The notes under the pieces were generated by a model that made no database searches, had not been told where the DNA came from, and saw nothing but the letters and a program-made list of their open reading frames with translations. Shown in pieces: positions 35,766-45,382 of a stretch of 60,553 nt of DNA. The stretch's first letter is position 1. The number at the start of each line of letters is the position of its first letter. The stretch is from UBA117 sp049975245 (GTDB lineage Archaea > Methanobacteriota > Methanobacteria > Methanobacteriales > Methanobacteriaceae), in contig JBNGDB010000014.1 in assembly GCA_049975245.1 (NCBI GenBank), forward strand, positions 1-60,553, written 5' to 3'. A program made the position numbers and the translations under genes.

Positions 35766-36824
35766 TTAATTGGTTTTTAAAGATTCGAAAGCCTTTTTCC
35801 ATGCTTTTGATTTGGTTGGTGTGTAATTAATGTCGGTCCTTTCAACTTTTATTGCATCTACGGGGCAAGATCTTTCACAAGCGCCACAATATATACAGTA
35901 TTTTTCATCTTTATGTAATTTTTCTGCTTTTATACCAGATTTTTCTGATTCTGGGAATGACAAAACATTACATGGACATGCCATTACACAAGTTTCACAT
36001 CCTTGGCATGTTTCTGGATCTAAGGTTAATTTGCCTTCAAATGGTTTGGTAACCTTTGCTGCATCTACTGGACATATATCTTCACACCATCCACAGTTCA
36101 CGCATAATTCATCATCTATAACAGTGCTTCCAGTGACATCAGCTTCTTTGATCTCATATTCTCCATATGGACAAATTCTACATGCTTCAGTAATAGCGTC
36201 AACTGGGCAGATACGTTTACATATTCCGCAGTAAACACATTTATCCTCCTTAATAACAATATCACTAGCTACTTCAGGGTTATCGGATGTTGGCAACTGG
36301 TGTGCTATTTCAATTGCATCAGCAGGACACATTTCTTCGCACATTCCACAGTAAATACAAGTATCTTTGTCCACTTCTATTTCTCCAGTTACAAGATCTT
36401 CTCTTGAAGGTAAATCTCTATTAACAGTTATTGCTGTTTGAGGACAGGCTGTTTCACATGCTTTACAATATATACAAGTATCATCGTCTATTTCTGCAGA
36501 TTTGATTATTTGCGGATATTCAACTTTGTTTTTTATAGATTCACCGTCTATTTCAAGATCCAATGCTTGGAAAGGGCATATACTGCTACACATACCACAT
36601 AAAACACATTTATCTTCAGAAATATTTATTTTACTAACATCTTGTTCTGTTCTGACCATAGCTCCTGTAGGATTAACCTCTATTGCACTTACAGGACAAA
36701 TTTCTTCACATAAACCGCAAGAAGCACACAATGAGTTCTTAAAAAGTAGCTTTCTGTTCTCTTCCCCGGTTCTTTCCACAGAAATATTTTTATCTTCAAT
36801 AATTTCTGTTGTTTCCATTTCCAT
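35766..36824 (-). CDS. fwdF: Formylmethanofuran dehydrogenase polyferredoxin subunit F
   Basis: A 352-residue electron wire with eight [4Fe-4S] motifs from CASCGLCEEICP to CIYCGACERSCP. I take the ATG at 36824, which overlaps the upstream stop (TGATG) and has GGAGG six to seven bases away; the TTG at 36827 would sit too near that site. In the known complex it connects distant active sites and external electron carriers. A paralogue lies at 26743-27753. Confidence 0.95.
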   Translation of the reverse strand: MEMETTEIIEDKNISVERTGEENRKLLFKNSLCASCGLCEEICPVSAIEVNPTGAMVRTEQDVSKINISEDKCVLCGMCSSICPFQALDLEIDGESIKNKVEYPQIIKSAEIDDDTCIYCKACETACPQTAITVNRDLPSREDLVTGEIEVDKDTCIYCGMCEEMCPADAIEIAHQLPTSDNPEVASDIVIKEDKCVYCGICKRICPVDAITEACRICPYGEYEIKEADVTGSTVIDDELCVNCGWCEDICPVDAAKVTKPFEGKLTLDPETCQGCETCVMACPCNVLSFPESEKSGIKAEKLHKDEKYCIYCGACERSCPVDAIKVERTDINYTPTKSKAWKKAFESLKTN

Positions 36825-37276
36825 CAATCTACCTCCTTAATCTTTATAGAATCAGTGGGGCACATTTCTTCGCAGATCAGACACCCACAACAAAGTTCAG
36901 ATGATATCTGAGCTTTAAGATCATTTAACACAATGGCCTTCATTAGACAGGTGTCTATGCAAAGACCGCACCCAATACATGAACTTAATATAACTGCTTG
37001 GAACTTTTTACTGGAACATATCTGGATTATTGTTCTCGTCTTTTTTATATCACCTATAAGAGCGTAGGTTAATAATAAAAAATCTTTGGGACATAAATTA
37101 GTTATGGTTTCGGCTATTTCAATTGAATTCCATGATAAATTCCTGCCGTTTAAATAATGAGAAACTGTAGAACGATCCATTCCTAACTTATTAGCTATTT
37201 CAATTTGAGTAAGGCCTTGTTTTCTTAGTTTTACTGCTGCAATGTACTTTAATCCAGATACTATATGTTTGGGCAT
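36824..37276 (-). CDS. fwdH: HTH-ferredoxin fusion at the head of the fwd operon
   Basis: A 150-residue protein joining a helix-turn-helix domain (LTQIEIANKLGMDRSTVSHY) to two [4Fe-4S] motifs (CIGCGLCIDTC and CGCLICEEMCP). It is first in the fwd operon; the symbol is given by position, from memory of the fwdHFGDACB order. A cluster-bearing DNA-binding protein could tune the operon to redox or iron state, which is inference. I choose the ATG at 37276 because GGTGA lies four bases upstream; an ATG at 37315 adds 13 residues but abuts a TATA-like sequence. Its stop overlaps the fwdF start. Confidence 0.82.
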   Translation of the reverse strand: MPKHIVSGLKYIAAVKLRKQGLTQIEIANKLGMDRSTVSHYLNGRNLSWNSIEIAETITNLCPKDFLLLTYALIGDIKKTRTIIQICSSKKFQAVILSSCIGCGLCIDTCLMKAIVLNDLKAQISSELCCGCLICEEMCPTDSIKIKEVD

Positions 37277-37315
37277 TGGTTCACCATGTGTGTTAATTAC
37301 ACTTTCAATTATCAT

Positions 37316-37327
37316 TTATATATAAAT
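37316..37327 (-). promoter_or_regulatory. Candidate TATA box of the fwd operon
   Basis: Leftward this reads TTTATATATAAA. It sits about 40 bases before the preferred start at 37276, which would give a short leader holding GGTGA. A second TATA-like stretch (near 37350-37362) is an alternative. Confidence 0.45.
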
Positions 37328-37513
37328 TCCTACTCAGAATATATGATAAAGTTTATATATTATGGTGTTTTATCCACACTAATATTTTAGAAAAATCATT
37401 TAAACTAATTTATTAATTGATTCAAAGAATTCATTTAAACCCATTTAATATGAAAAAAGATATATTTAATATTGTATTTCTGATAATTAATTATTAATTT
37501 TACCTAGAACATA

Positions 37514-40189
37514 CTATAATTTTCGAATTTTAACAGCTGTTATCTTCAACTCAGGTGTACCTGAAATTGGGTCCCTTTTAGGGTTAGTTATACAATTTGA
37601 AGGAGTTTCATGAAAATGGAAAGTCATGGAAATCAGGCCTTTTTGTAGGTGATTGCTTATCTTTGCCCTTGCTTTAACTTTTCCACGGGGAGATATTATT
37701 TCTAAAAAATCTCCTTCACTTATACCATTTTCATCAGCATCAAAAGTATTAATTTCAACCATTTCTTCCCCATATAGTTTGTTTAAACCTTCAATCTGGC
37801 GTGTCATTGTACCTGTATGGTACTGGTACAAATTACGGCCCGTGGTCAATATAAAAGGATATTCTTGATTATTTATTTCATCAGAAGGCATATAATCTAA
37901 TGATCGGAATGATGCTTTACCAGTTGGTTTGTTAAATTGATCTAGATGGAGAATAGGAGTTCCTGGATGGTCCTTTTGTGGGCAAGGCCACTGAATACCC
38001 ATATTTTCAAGTCTTGAATATGTCATCCCATGATATATGGGTGTTAATTCGGTTATTTCATCAAAAATTTCTTCTGTAGTTTTATAATCAAATTCTGAAG
38101 AACCCATTTCTCTTGCAATCCGAGATATAATTTCCCAATCAGGTAAAGATTCTCCCGGAGCAGGTAAAGCTGGATTAACAAGTTGAACTCTTCTTTCGGT
38201 ATTGGTAAATGTCCCTTTTTTTTCAGCAAACGAACTGGCGGGTAAAACTACATCAGCTATTTTAGCAGTTTCAGTTAAAAAAATGTCTTCTACAATCAGC
38301 AATTCTAGTTTTTTCAAGGCTTCATGAACCTTTTTAATATCGGGTTCGCTTAAGAGTGGATTTTCTCCCATGATATACATGGCCTTTATTTCACCTTCCT
38401 CTGCTTTTTCAAAAATTTCAGGTAGAATAAATCCTTTTTGTAGATTTATAACTGAATTCCATTTTTTACTGAATTTTTGTGCAACTTGAGGATCCTCTAC
38501 TGATTGATATCCTGGTAACACATCAGGTAGGGCCCCCATATCACAAGCTCCCTGTACATTATTCTGCCCTCTTAAAGGGTTAATCCCTGAAGATGCTTTC
38601 CCCATATTACCTGTCATTAGAGCTAAATTACTAAGGGCCATTACATTATTGGTTCCATTAATGTGTTGAGTGATTCCCATTGCATAAAGTATGGATGATG
38701 GGGAGTTAGATGCGTACATTATGGCTGCTTTTCTTATCTTATCAATAGAAACCCCTGTAATTTTTTCTGTCTCATTTAAATCTACATTTTTGATAGACTC
38801 AATGAATTCATCAAACTTATTGGTTCTATTTTCTATGAAATTTTGGTCTATTAATCGTTCTTCCCATATTAATTTAGCCATGCCTTTCAAAAGTGCCAAA
38901 TCGGTGCCTGGCTTGTTCTGCAAAAATAATTCTGCATGTTTGCAAAGCTCAATTTCGGTTGGATTTATAACTATGATATTAGAACCACTTTTAGCTGCCT
39001 TTACCACTTCCAAAGCTAAAATTGGATGGCTAGAAGTAGTATTAGTTCCAATAGCTAATATACATTTTGCTCCTGAAATTTCAGATATGGAGTTTGTCAT
39101 TGCTCCGCTACCAATAGTAAGCGCTAATCCCGCAACAGAAGCAGCATGACAAAGTCTTGCACAATGATCAATATGTGGAGACTCCATAACCAGACGAGTA
39201 AACTTTTGTAATAGATAATTTTCTTCATTAGTACATTTAGCTGAAGCAATAGCAGCAAAATCATTAAACCTGTATTTAGATAGATTATCAGAAATGTATT
39301 TCAAAGCTTCTTCCCAGTTAACCTCTTTTAATTTTCCATCTTTTCTAATTAGTGGTTTTCTAAGTCTTTTCGGATTATTTACAAAATCGTATCCATATCT
39401 ACCCTTTACACATAAGCGTCCCTTATTTACCGGGTTTTCAGGATCAGCTCTTACACTTACAATTTCATTTCCCCGCAATCCCAAATAGATACCGCAACCT
39501 ACCCCACAATAAACACAAGTAGTTTTTACTTCCCGAGATGGTGTAACCGACATCTGTGGAATTAAAGCCCCCACAGGACAAGCCTCAACACATTCACCAC
39601 AAGATACGCAGTTAGAATCAAGTATATCTCTATCAGCAAAGGTCGTAATTTTAGTATCATAACCTCTGAAACCAAAATCAATGGCATTAACTCCCATAAC
39701 ATCTGCACATACGTGTACACAGATACCGCACAGAATACACTTTTTAAGATCCCTAATAAAGAAAGGATTGGATTTATCCATGGGTATATCTTTAATTTGA
39801 TGTCTAAAATTATCTAATCCATATTCATCAATTCCAAAATAGGATGCAACTTCCTGAAGTTTACATTTATCAGATTTAGCACAATATAAACAATTTTTTT
39901 CGTGGTTAGCAATTAAAAGAGATACCAAAATTTTTTTAACTTTATTTAGTTTCTCTGTGTCGGTTTTAATCTTCATACCTTCGGTTACATGATTTTCACA
40001 GGCCGTTATCATTCTACCTTCTTCATTTTCAACCAAACAGAGCCGGCATGCCCCATATGGTTTTAATTGAGAATTATAACATAAATTGGGAATATAAATG
40101 CCATTTTTTATTGCTGCTTGTAATATGGTGCTTCCTTTATCCGCCTCACAGTCTAATCCATCTATTGAGAAATTGATTTTATTCTTCAT
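37514..40189 (-). CDS. fdhA: Formate dehydrogenase catalytic subunit with NuoG-type N-terminus
   Basis: An 891-residue molybdenum/tungsten enzyme that oxidises formate or reduces CO2. The N-terminus is NuoG-like: a [2Fe-2S] site (Cys 37, 48, 51, 64), a His-Cys3 cluster (His96, Cys 100, 103, 109) and two [4Fe-4S] motifs (Cys 151-161 and 194-204). The catalytic part opens with its own cluster (CVYCGVGC and RLCVKG). The metal-ligand cysteine is 347 in CARLCHAAS, where selenoproteins have U. This layout belongs to NAD-linked or electron-bifurcating enzymes with NuoE/NuoF subunits, encoded at 42763-45122. The typical methanogen FdhA lacks this N-terminus and pairs with F420-binding FdhB, which I do not see here. 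Confidence 0.88.
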   Translation of the reverse strand: MKNKINFSIDGLDCEADKGSTILQAAIKNGIYIPNLCYNSQLKPYGACRLCLVENEEGRMITACENHVTEGMKIKTDTEKLNKVKKILVSLLIANHEKNCLYCAKSDKCKLQEVASYFGIDEYGLDNFRHQIKDIPMDKSNPFFIRDLKKCILCGICVHVCADVMGVNAIDFGFRGYDTKITTFADRDILDSNCVSCGECVEACPVGALIPQMSVTPSREVKTTCVYCGVGCGIYLGLRGNEIVSVRADPENPVNKGRLCVKGRYGYDFVNNPKRLRKPLIRKDGKLKEVNWEEALKYISDNLSKYRFNDFAAIASAKCTNEENYLLQKFTRLVMESPHIDHCARLCHAASVAGLALTIGSGAMTNSISEISGAKCILAIGTNTTSSHPILALEVVKAAKSGSNIIVINPTEIELCKHAELFLQNKPGTDLALLKGMAKLIWEERLIDQNFIENRTNKFDEFIESIKNVDLNETEKITGVSIDKIRKAAIMYASNSPSSILYAMGITQHINGTNNVMALSNLALMTGNMGKASSGINPLRGQNNVQGACDMGALPDVLPGYQSVEDPQVAQKFSKKWNSVINLQKGFILPEIFEKAEEGEIKAMYIMGENPLLSEPDIKKVHEALKKLELLIVEDIFLTETAKIADVVLPASSFAEKKGTFTNTERRVQLVNPALPAPGESLPDWEIISRIAREMGSSEFDYKTTEEIFDEITELTPIYHGMTYSRLENMGIQWPCPQKDHPGTPILHLDQFNKPTGKASFRSLDYMPSDEINNQEYPFILTTGRNLYQYHTGTMTRQIEGLNKLYGEEMVEINTFDADENGISEGDFLEIISPRGKVKARAKISNHLQKGLISMTFHFHETPSNCITNPKRDPISGTPELKITAVKIRKL

Positions 40190-40495
40190 AATTATCAGAG
40201 ACTTTATTAGTAATTAAGAATTTATGAGATTTATATATAAAAATCCTAAATTAAGCTTTATACGTTTTAAAAATTTATTTAAGAAACTTAAAATAGTTAT
40301 TAACGTTCTATTTATGCTAATTTTAGTTTTATTGTTATTTTAGTCTAATTATTTAATTAATAATACTTTTTTTAGTTTATTCAAATCAACTTTTCCAGTC
40401 TTTTGATGTTTATTTATAAAAGATTGGATATATCTTCAATTGTTATTAATTAGTTAATATATTTATTACTATGAAACTTCAGTTGGTGTATATAA
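40190..40495. other. Divergent promoter region between fdhA and mobB
   Basis: An AT-rich spacer with TATA-like stretches facing both ways (TTTATATATAAA-type near 40230 for fdhA). No gene, RNA or strong palindrome is seen. Confidence 0.4.
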
Positions 40496-41188
40496 ATGAA
40501 AATAATAGCTATCATCGGAACTAAAGATACTGGTAAAACCACTTTAGTAACTAAAATAGTAGATAAACTTTCCCAAAAAAAATATAAAATTGGGACAGTA
40601 AAATTTAGCCATGTTAATTTTGATTTGGCAGATAAAGATACTTATAAACATCGCAAAGCAGGTGCCAAAATTGTGGTGGGCACAGGTAAGGAAACATTCA
40701 TACTCTTTGATCACTCTATGGATTTAGAGACTATAATCTCTAACATTGAATTCAATGAAGATTTAGACTTTTTAGTACTGGAAGGATTTAAATCATCTGA
40801 ATTTGCCAAAATATCCGTTTCCGATTTAAAAGATAATTACACTATCAGAAAAGTAGATATTAAAAAATTAAACGATGAAAAATTAGATGAAATAATAGAA
40901 ATGGTGGAAAAGAGAAGTTATGGGTTACTACAAGGTTTAAATTGCAAAAAATGCGGTTTTGAATCCTGCAAAGAATTCGCATTGGCTAAAGTAAAAGGTT
41001 TAGCCCCTGAAACTAATTGTAAAAGTCAATTCAAAACAGCGATGCTGCAGATCAATGGACAAAGGATACCTTTAAATCCATTTGTACAAAATATAATTGC
41101 AAAAACCGTGCACGGTATGGTCGATTCTTTAGATAAAAATAATGAAAGAGTAGAAAGAATTGAATTAATCATAAAAAAACCGGGATGA
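40496..41188 (+). CDS. mobB: MobB-like GTPase with C-terminal iron-sulfur domain
   Basis: A 230-residue protein. Residues 1-150 are a P-loop NTPase of the MobB type (IIGTKDTGKTTLVTKI), which helps attach the nucleotide to molybdopterin. Residues about 155-200 add a cysteine motif, CKKCGFESCKEFALAKVKG followed by a fourth cysteine in ETNCKS, resembling a [4Fe-4S]-binding domain; the rest is short. The fusion is not in the usual bacterial MobB. It is followed by moaA and faces fdhA, so it probably serves cofactor supply for formate dehydrogenase and Fwd. Confidence 0.85.
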   Translation: MKIIAIIGTKDTGKTTLVTKIVDKLSQKKYKIGTVKFSHVNFDLADKDTYKHRKAGAKIVVGTGKETFILFDHSMDLETIISNIEFNEDLDFLVLEGFKSSEFAKISVSDLKDNYTIRKVDIKKLNDEKLDEIIEMVEKRSYGLLQGLNCKKCGFESCKEFALAKVKGLAPETNCKSQFKTAMLQINGQRIPLNPFVQNIIAKTVHGMVDSLDKNNERVERIELIIKKPG

Positions 41189-41266
41189 CACTATTATTTA
41201 ATCGTTTTTAGACTTTAATAAGGCATAAATATTCTTAAACTAATTCTAACTTAAGAACTGATAGAT

Positions 41267-42193
41267 ATGATTACTAAAGACAACTACCAGAGACCTATAA
41301 TATCGCTCAGAATATCCGTAACCAGTCGCTGCAATCTTGAATGTCTTTATTGTCATCACGACGGTATAATGCCCCAAAGCAATGAGATGACTCCTGAAGA
41401 AATCTTTAAAATTGCAAAGGTAGCTAAGGACATAGGCATCCGAAAGATACGACTTTCAGGGGGAGAACCCCTTATACGGAATGATATAGTAGAAATTGTG
41501 GAAAAAATTTCCAGTTTAGACTTTAAAGATGTTTCTATAACTACAAATGGCACATTATTGGCAAGGTATGCCAAAAATCTTATCAATGCTGGTTTAAATC
41601 GAGTGAATGTGAGTTTGGATACACTAAATCCAAAAACTTATCATTATATTACTCATAGAAATTATTTGGAGAATACTAAAAGAGGAATCCAAAGTGCAGT
41701 TCAAGCCGGATTATATCCTGTTAAAGTAAACATGGTAGTTATGAAAGATATTAATCATGAAGAAATATGGGATATGTTTCAATTTTGTAAGGAAAATGGA
41801 GCAATTTTACAGTTGATTGAACTCTTAAAAACAGAAAGTTGTCCTGACACAGAGTTCATTGATAAATATCATTATAAAATGGATGATTTGGAATATAATC
41901 TCTCTGAAATATCAGATAAGATTAAAACCCGGCATTTTATGCAAGATAGAAAAAAATATTTTGTCCAAGGGGGAGAAATAGAAATAGTGAAACCTATGGA
42001 CAACACCAAATTCTGTAAAAACTGTACTCGATTAAGAATAACACCTGATGGTAAAATTAAACCATGTCTACTTAGAAATGATAATTTAGTGGACATATTA
42101 GGAGCACTGCGTGAGGATAAAGATTTTAAAAATTTGAAAAACATCTTCATTCATGCTATAGATAATAGGGAGCCTTTTTATGGAGGATGTTAA
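41267..42193 (+). CDS. moaA: Cyclic pyranopterin monophosphate synthase MoaA
   Basis: A 308-residue radical-SAM enzyme, the first step of molybdopterin synthesis from GTP. The SAM cluster motif is CNLECLYC (near residue 22). The second, substrate-side cluster is CKNCTRLRITPDGKIKPC near the C-terminus. The stretch RKIRLSGGEPLIRND and the double glycine before the end are typical. It follows mobB by about 80 bases in the same direction. Confidence 0.93.
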   Translation: MITKDNYQRPIISLRISVTSRCNLECLYCHHDGIMPQSNEMTPEEIFKIAKVAKDIGIRKIRLSGGEPLIRNDIVEIVEKISSLDFKDVSITTNGTLLARYAKNLINAGLNRVNVSLDTLNPKTYHYITHRNYLENTKRGIQSAVQAGLYPVKVNMVVMKDINHEEIWDMFQFCKENGAILQLIELLKTESCPDTEFIDKYHYKMDDLEYNLSEISDKIKTRHFMQDRKKYFVQGGEIEIVKPMDNTKFCKNCTRLRITPDGKIKPCLLRNDNLVDILGALREDKDFKNLKNIFIHAIDNREPFYGGC

Positions 42194-42433
42194 TTTTTTA
42201 CCGCAGATTAATATTTTCTATTAATTAAAAAAGAAGTTTTATTGATTTTGTTATCATCCGTTAATACACCCTAATATCTCTCAAATGGGGTCAAATCGAA
42301 TATTCTAAAAATCTAATATATTTAATTCGAAATTTTTTGGTTGAATTATTATCAACATCATCAAAAACGATTTAAGGAATCAAAAAAATTGTTATATACT
42401 GATTAAAAAATATATTAAATTAAGGTGAAAATA

Positions 42434-42754
42434 ATGGAAAAAGGAGTATTTTATATAATTATAGGTATCTTATTTGTAAGTGTAAGCCTATTAAACCAGC
42501 TTAATACTGTTCTTTTCACGGCAGGTATAATATTCCTAATTAGTGGCATTTTCATGTATGCGAACTATAAAAATAAAAATTTATATACTGGTATTACTGC
42601 ACTTTTATTAATAGCAATGTCAATATTAACCTATTTTCAGCTTTCAAATCCCACTTACCGTGGAGATGTATTCTTTAATGGTTTATTATTTGTATTAATA
42701 GTTTTAGTAGGAATATATGTTATCTACCATTTCCCAAAAAAATGGGAGTTATAA
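42434..42754 (+). CDS. Small four-helix membrane protein
   Basis: A 106-residue, very hydrophobic protein with four predicted membrane helices and short loops. No motif is recognisable. GGTG lies upstream of the ATG at 42434 (a GTG nine bases earlier overlaps that site). It ends nine bases from the convergent stop of nuoF, so it sits inside the formate dehydrogenase block, but a link is unproven. Confidence 0.6.
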   Translation: MEKGVFYIIIGILFVSVSLLNQLNTVLFTAGIIFLISGIFMYANYKNKNLYTGITALLLIAMSILTYFQLSNPTYRGDVFFNGLLFVLIVLVGIYVIYHFPKKWEL

Positions 42755-42762
42755 TAACAAAA

Positions 42763-44619
42763 TTATGGTTTCGCATCAATTAGTTCTACTGCTTGCTTTT
42801 TCCTTTTACATAGATCCATACAAGTTCCGCATTTTATACATTTTGCAAAATCAATCACATGTACTTGGTCTTTCAATCCAGAAATGGCCCCTACTGGACA
42901 AGATTTAAGACAAAGCATACAACCATCACAAGATTCCGGATTGATTGTGTATTGTATAAATTCTTTACAATCTTTTGCAGGGCAAACTCCTTCTTTAATA
43001 TGTGCTTCATATTCATCTTTAAAAAAGCGCATAGTTGTTAATATGGGGTTTGGAGCAGATTGTCCCAAACCACAAAGTGATCCCAATTTTACTGCTTCAG
43101 CTAGATCAGCGAGTAAAGTCAGATCATCATCGGCACCCTTACAAGTGGTTATATCCGTCAAAATATCAAGCATTTGCTTGGTTCCAAGTCTGCATGGTAC
43201 ACATTTTCCGCACGATTCTTTCTGGATAAACTCTTGGAAATATCTAGCAACTTCAACCATGCAAGTGTTCTCATCCATTACTACAAGCCCCCCAGATCCC
43301 ATCATAGCACCTGCACCTAAAAGAGAACTGTAATCAATAGGAGTATTTATGTGCTGGAATGGAACACAACCGCCAGAAGGACCGCCAATCTGTACCGCCT
43401 TCAAGTTGGCATCGTCAATAATTCCTCCGCCAATATCATAAATTACTTCTTTTAATGTAGTTCCTAAAGGTACTTCGATAAGTCCAGTATTTTTAACCTG
43501 ACCCACCAAAGAAAATGTTTTTGTGCCTTTACTTTCCTCAGTTCCTACTTCCGAGTATTTTTCGGCACCCATCTGCATAATTAGTGCCGCATTGGCCATG
43601 GTTTCCACGTTGTTAATAACAGTGGGCTTACCAAACAATCCTTTCGTGGTTGGAAAAGGTGGGCGGGTGCGTGGAGTTCCTCTTTCACCTTCAATTGAAG
43701 CTAATAATGCTGTTTCCTCACCACAAACAAATGCACCTGCTCCTTCTTTGATAATAATATCTAAATTAAATCCAAACCCATGAATATTTTTGCCTAAAAA
43801 TCCTTTTTCTTTCATTTGATTAATAGCTATTTTTAATCGCTCTAATGCTAAGGGATACTCGGCTCTGCAGTAAATATAAGCTTTTTTTGCTTTAATGGTT
43901 TTTGCAGCAATAAGTATTCCTTCCAGTACAGAATGCGGATCACTCTCTAAAAGTGATCGGTTCATAAAAGCCCCAGGATCTCCTTCATCCGCATTACATA
44001 CTAAATAATTTGTTTCTTGATTAGAATCAAGACATAGCTGCCATTTCATCCATGTAGGGAACCCTGCTCCTCCCCTCCCCCGCACACCTGCTTTTTTTAT
44101 TTCTTCTATGATCTCTGCTGAATCCATGTGAAGCGCCTTTATGAAACCAGAATATCCTCCAAGAGCCATATAATGACCTATATTAGCTGGATCGATAAGT
44201 CCACAATTTCTTAATATTCTGCGTTCTTGCCCATACAATGGTTTTTTTTCAAATAGGGGTTCTATTCCCTCTATTTCACCACCATAACTTCCCAAAGCGT
44301 ATTCATTTAAAGGTTCACCTTTGATTATATGGGATCTTGCAATCTTTTTTGCTACTTTTTTACTTACTTTTCCATAGAATACTGCGGGCATGCTTGGTTT
44401 TAAGACAGTGATAATAGGTTCCGCATAACATAGCCCAATACAACCCACATCTATAAATTCGCACTCATGGTCTTCTATTTCGCTTTTAATGATCCTTTTT
44501 ACGATTTGAGCACCAGCTGATTTTCCACAAGTTGCAGAACCTACCAATACTGCTGTTTTATCTGAAAATAATGAATTATAATTCTTTATTTCTCGTTGAA
44601 CTTGCTCTTCAAATTTCAT
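42763..44619 (-). CDS. NuoF/HndC-like NAD(P)-binding flavoprotein subunit
   Basis: A 618-residue subunit that exchanges electrons between NAD(P)H and iron-sulfur clusters through FMN. The order is a thioredoxin-like [2Fe-2S]-type N-domain (Cys 31, 60, 64 visible); the NADH/FMN domain with GRGGAGFPTWMKWQ and NADEGDPGAFMNRS; the cluster motif SCGKCVPCRLG; then two ferredoxin motifs (CDGCMLCLKSCP and CIKCGTCMDLC). This is the architecture of HydB/HndC of bifurcating hydrogenases and of matching formate dehydrogenases. It is downstream of nuoE. Fully intact; presence in a methanogen is notable. Confidence 0.9.
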   Translation of the reverse strand: MKFEEQVQREIKNYNSLFSDKTAVLVGSATCGKSAGAQIVKRIIKSEIEDHECEFIDVGCIGLCYAEPIITVLKPSMPAVFYGKVSKKVAKKIARSHIIKGEPLNEYALGSYGGEIEGIEPLFEKKPLYGQERRILRNCGLIDPANIGHYMALGGYSGFIKALHMDSAEIIEEIKKAGVRGRGGAGFPTWMKWQLCLDSNQETNYLVCNADEGDPGAFMNRSLLESDPHSVLEGILIAAKTIKAKKAYIYCRAEYPLALERLKIAINQMKEKGFLGKNIHGFGFNLDIIIKEGAGAFVCGEETALLASIEGERGTPRTRPPFPTTKGLFGKPTVINNVETMANAALIMQMGAEKYSEVGTEESKGTKTFSLVGQVKNTGLIEVPLGTTLKEVIYDIGGGIIDDANLKAVQIGGPSGGCVPFQHINTPIDYSSLLGAGAMMGSGGLVVMDENTCMVEVARYFQEFIQKESCGKCVPCRLGTKQMLDILTDITTCKGADDDLTLLADLAEAVKLGSLCGLGQSAPNPILTTMRFFKDEYEAHIKEGVCPAKDCKEFIQYTINPESCDGCMLCLKSCPVGAISGLKDQVHVIDFAKCIKCGTCMDLCKRKKQAVELIDAKP

Positions 44620-44663
44620 GAAATTCTCCTAAATGAATAATAAAAATCCTATATTTATTTTGA

Positions 44664-45122
44664 TTAGCTTTGAGGTTTATATCCCTTGAACAATTTTTTG
44701 ATATTCCTTAGAGACAATTTGGAGTGGATTTCATCATTTACCATTGCAGCAGGAGCCAGTGCACAGCAACCTAAACAACCTACTGATTCAAATGAATATT
44801 CACCATCAGATGTTGTTTTTCCTTCATTTATATTTAAATATCTCTCAATGCCACCCAATATTTCTTGGGCACCCGTAACGTGACATGCAGTTCCAGTACA
44901 TACACTTATATGTTTTTTTCCTTTAGGAGTGAATCTAAATTGAGTGTAAAAGGTAGCAACCCCGTAGATTTCACTTTTAGGAACATTTGTGAATTTTGAA
45001 ACTATTTTCATATTATCCTTGCTCAAATATCCATATTTTGATTGAATATCTTGCAATAAAGGAATTAAATCAGATTTTGTGCCCTTATGATTGGATAAAA
45101 TATCTTTCATTTTCTCTTCCAT
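44664..45122 (-). CDS. NuoE/HndA-like [2Fe-2S] subunit
   Basis: A 152-residue thioredoxin-like [2Fe-2S] protein with the ligand pattern CTGTACHVTGAQ and GCLGCCALAP. The N-terminal helices (LIPLLQDIQSKYGYL) are family-typical. I use the ATG at 45122 with GGAGAA upstream; a longer frame to 45167 has no site. It precedes nuoF by 44 bases and is divergent from fdhD. It should join NuoF and FdhA into one complex. Confidence 0.9.
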   Translation of the reverse strand: MEEKMKDILSNHKGTKSDLIPLLQDIQSKYGYLSKDNMKIVSKFTNVPKSEIYGVATFYTQFRFTPKGKKHISVCTGTACHVTGAQEILGGIERYLNINEGKTTSDGEYSFESVGCLGCCALAPAAMVNDEIHSKLSLRNIKKLFKGYKPQS

Positions 45123-45339
45123 TAGAATTCTCCATATAAACGTTTTGTGAGATTTTATTGAATTCAAGATTTCATATAAAATATTTTTTTAGTTGTGTTA
45201 AGTTAATCTTTCTTGACTTTCTATTCTCTAGCATAATTAATAAAACTTATATTCATAATTAATTAAAATTCTTCTTAACTTAAATTTCATTTTATTAGTC
45301 AAGTGAATTTATTTCCAATATAAAAAACAAATTATAACG

Positions 45340-45357
45340 AAATTATAATTATAATTT
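45340..45357. promoter_or_regulatory. 18-bp perfect palindrome upstream of fdhD
   Basis: AAATTATAATTATAATTT is fully self-complementary and lies 25 bases before the fdhD start. Its left half is also repeated just upstream (AAATTATAA from about 45329). It may be an operator shared by the divergent nuoE and fdhD genes, or low-complexity chance. Confidence 0.4.
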
Positions 45358-45382
45358 GATTAAAACTATAAGGGGTGAATGT

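Noticed and set aside
39100..39200. Possible selenocysteine at the FdhA active site
   Set aside because: The codon at the metal-ligand position encodes cysteine (CARLCH) and the frame is open throughout.
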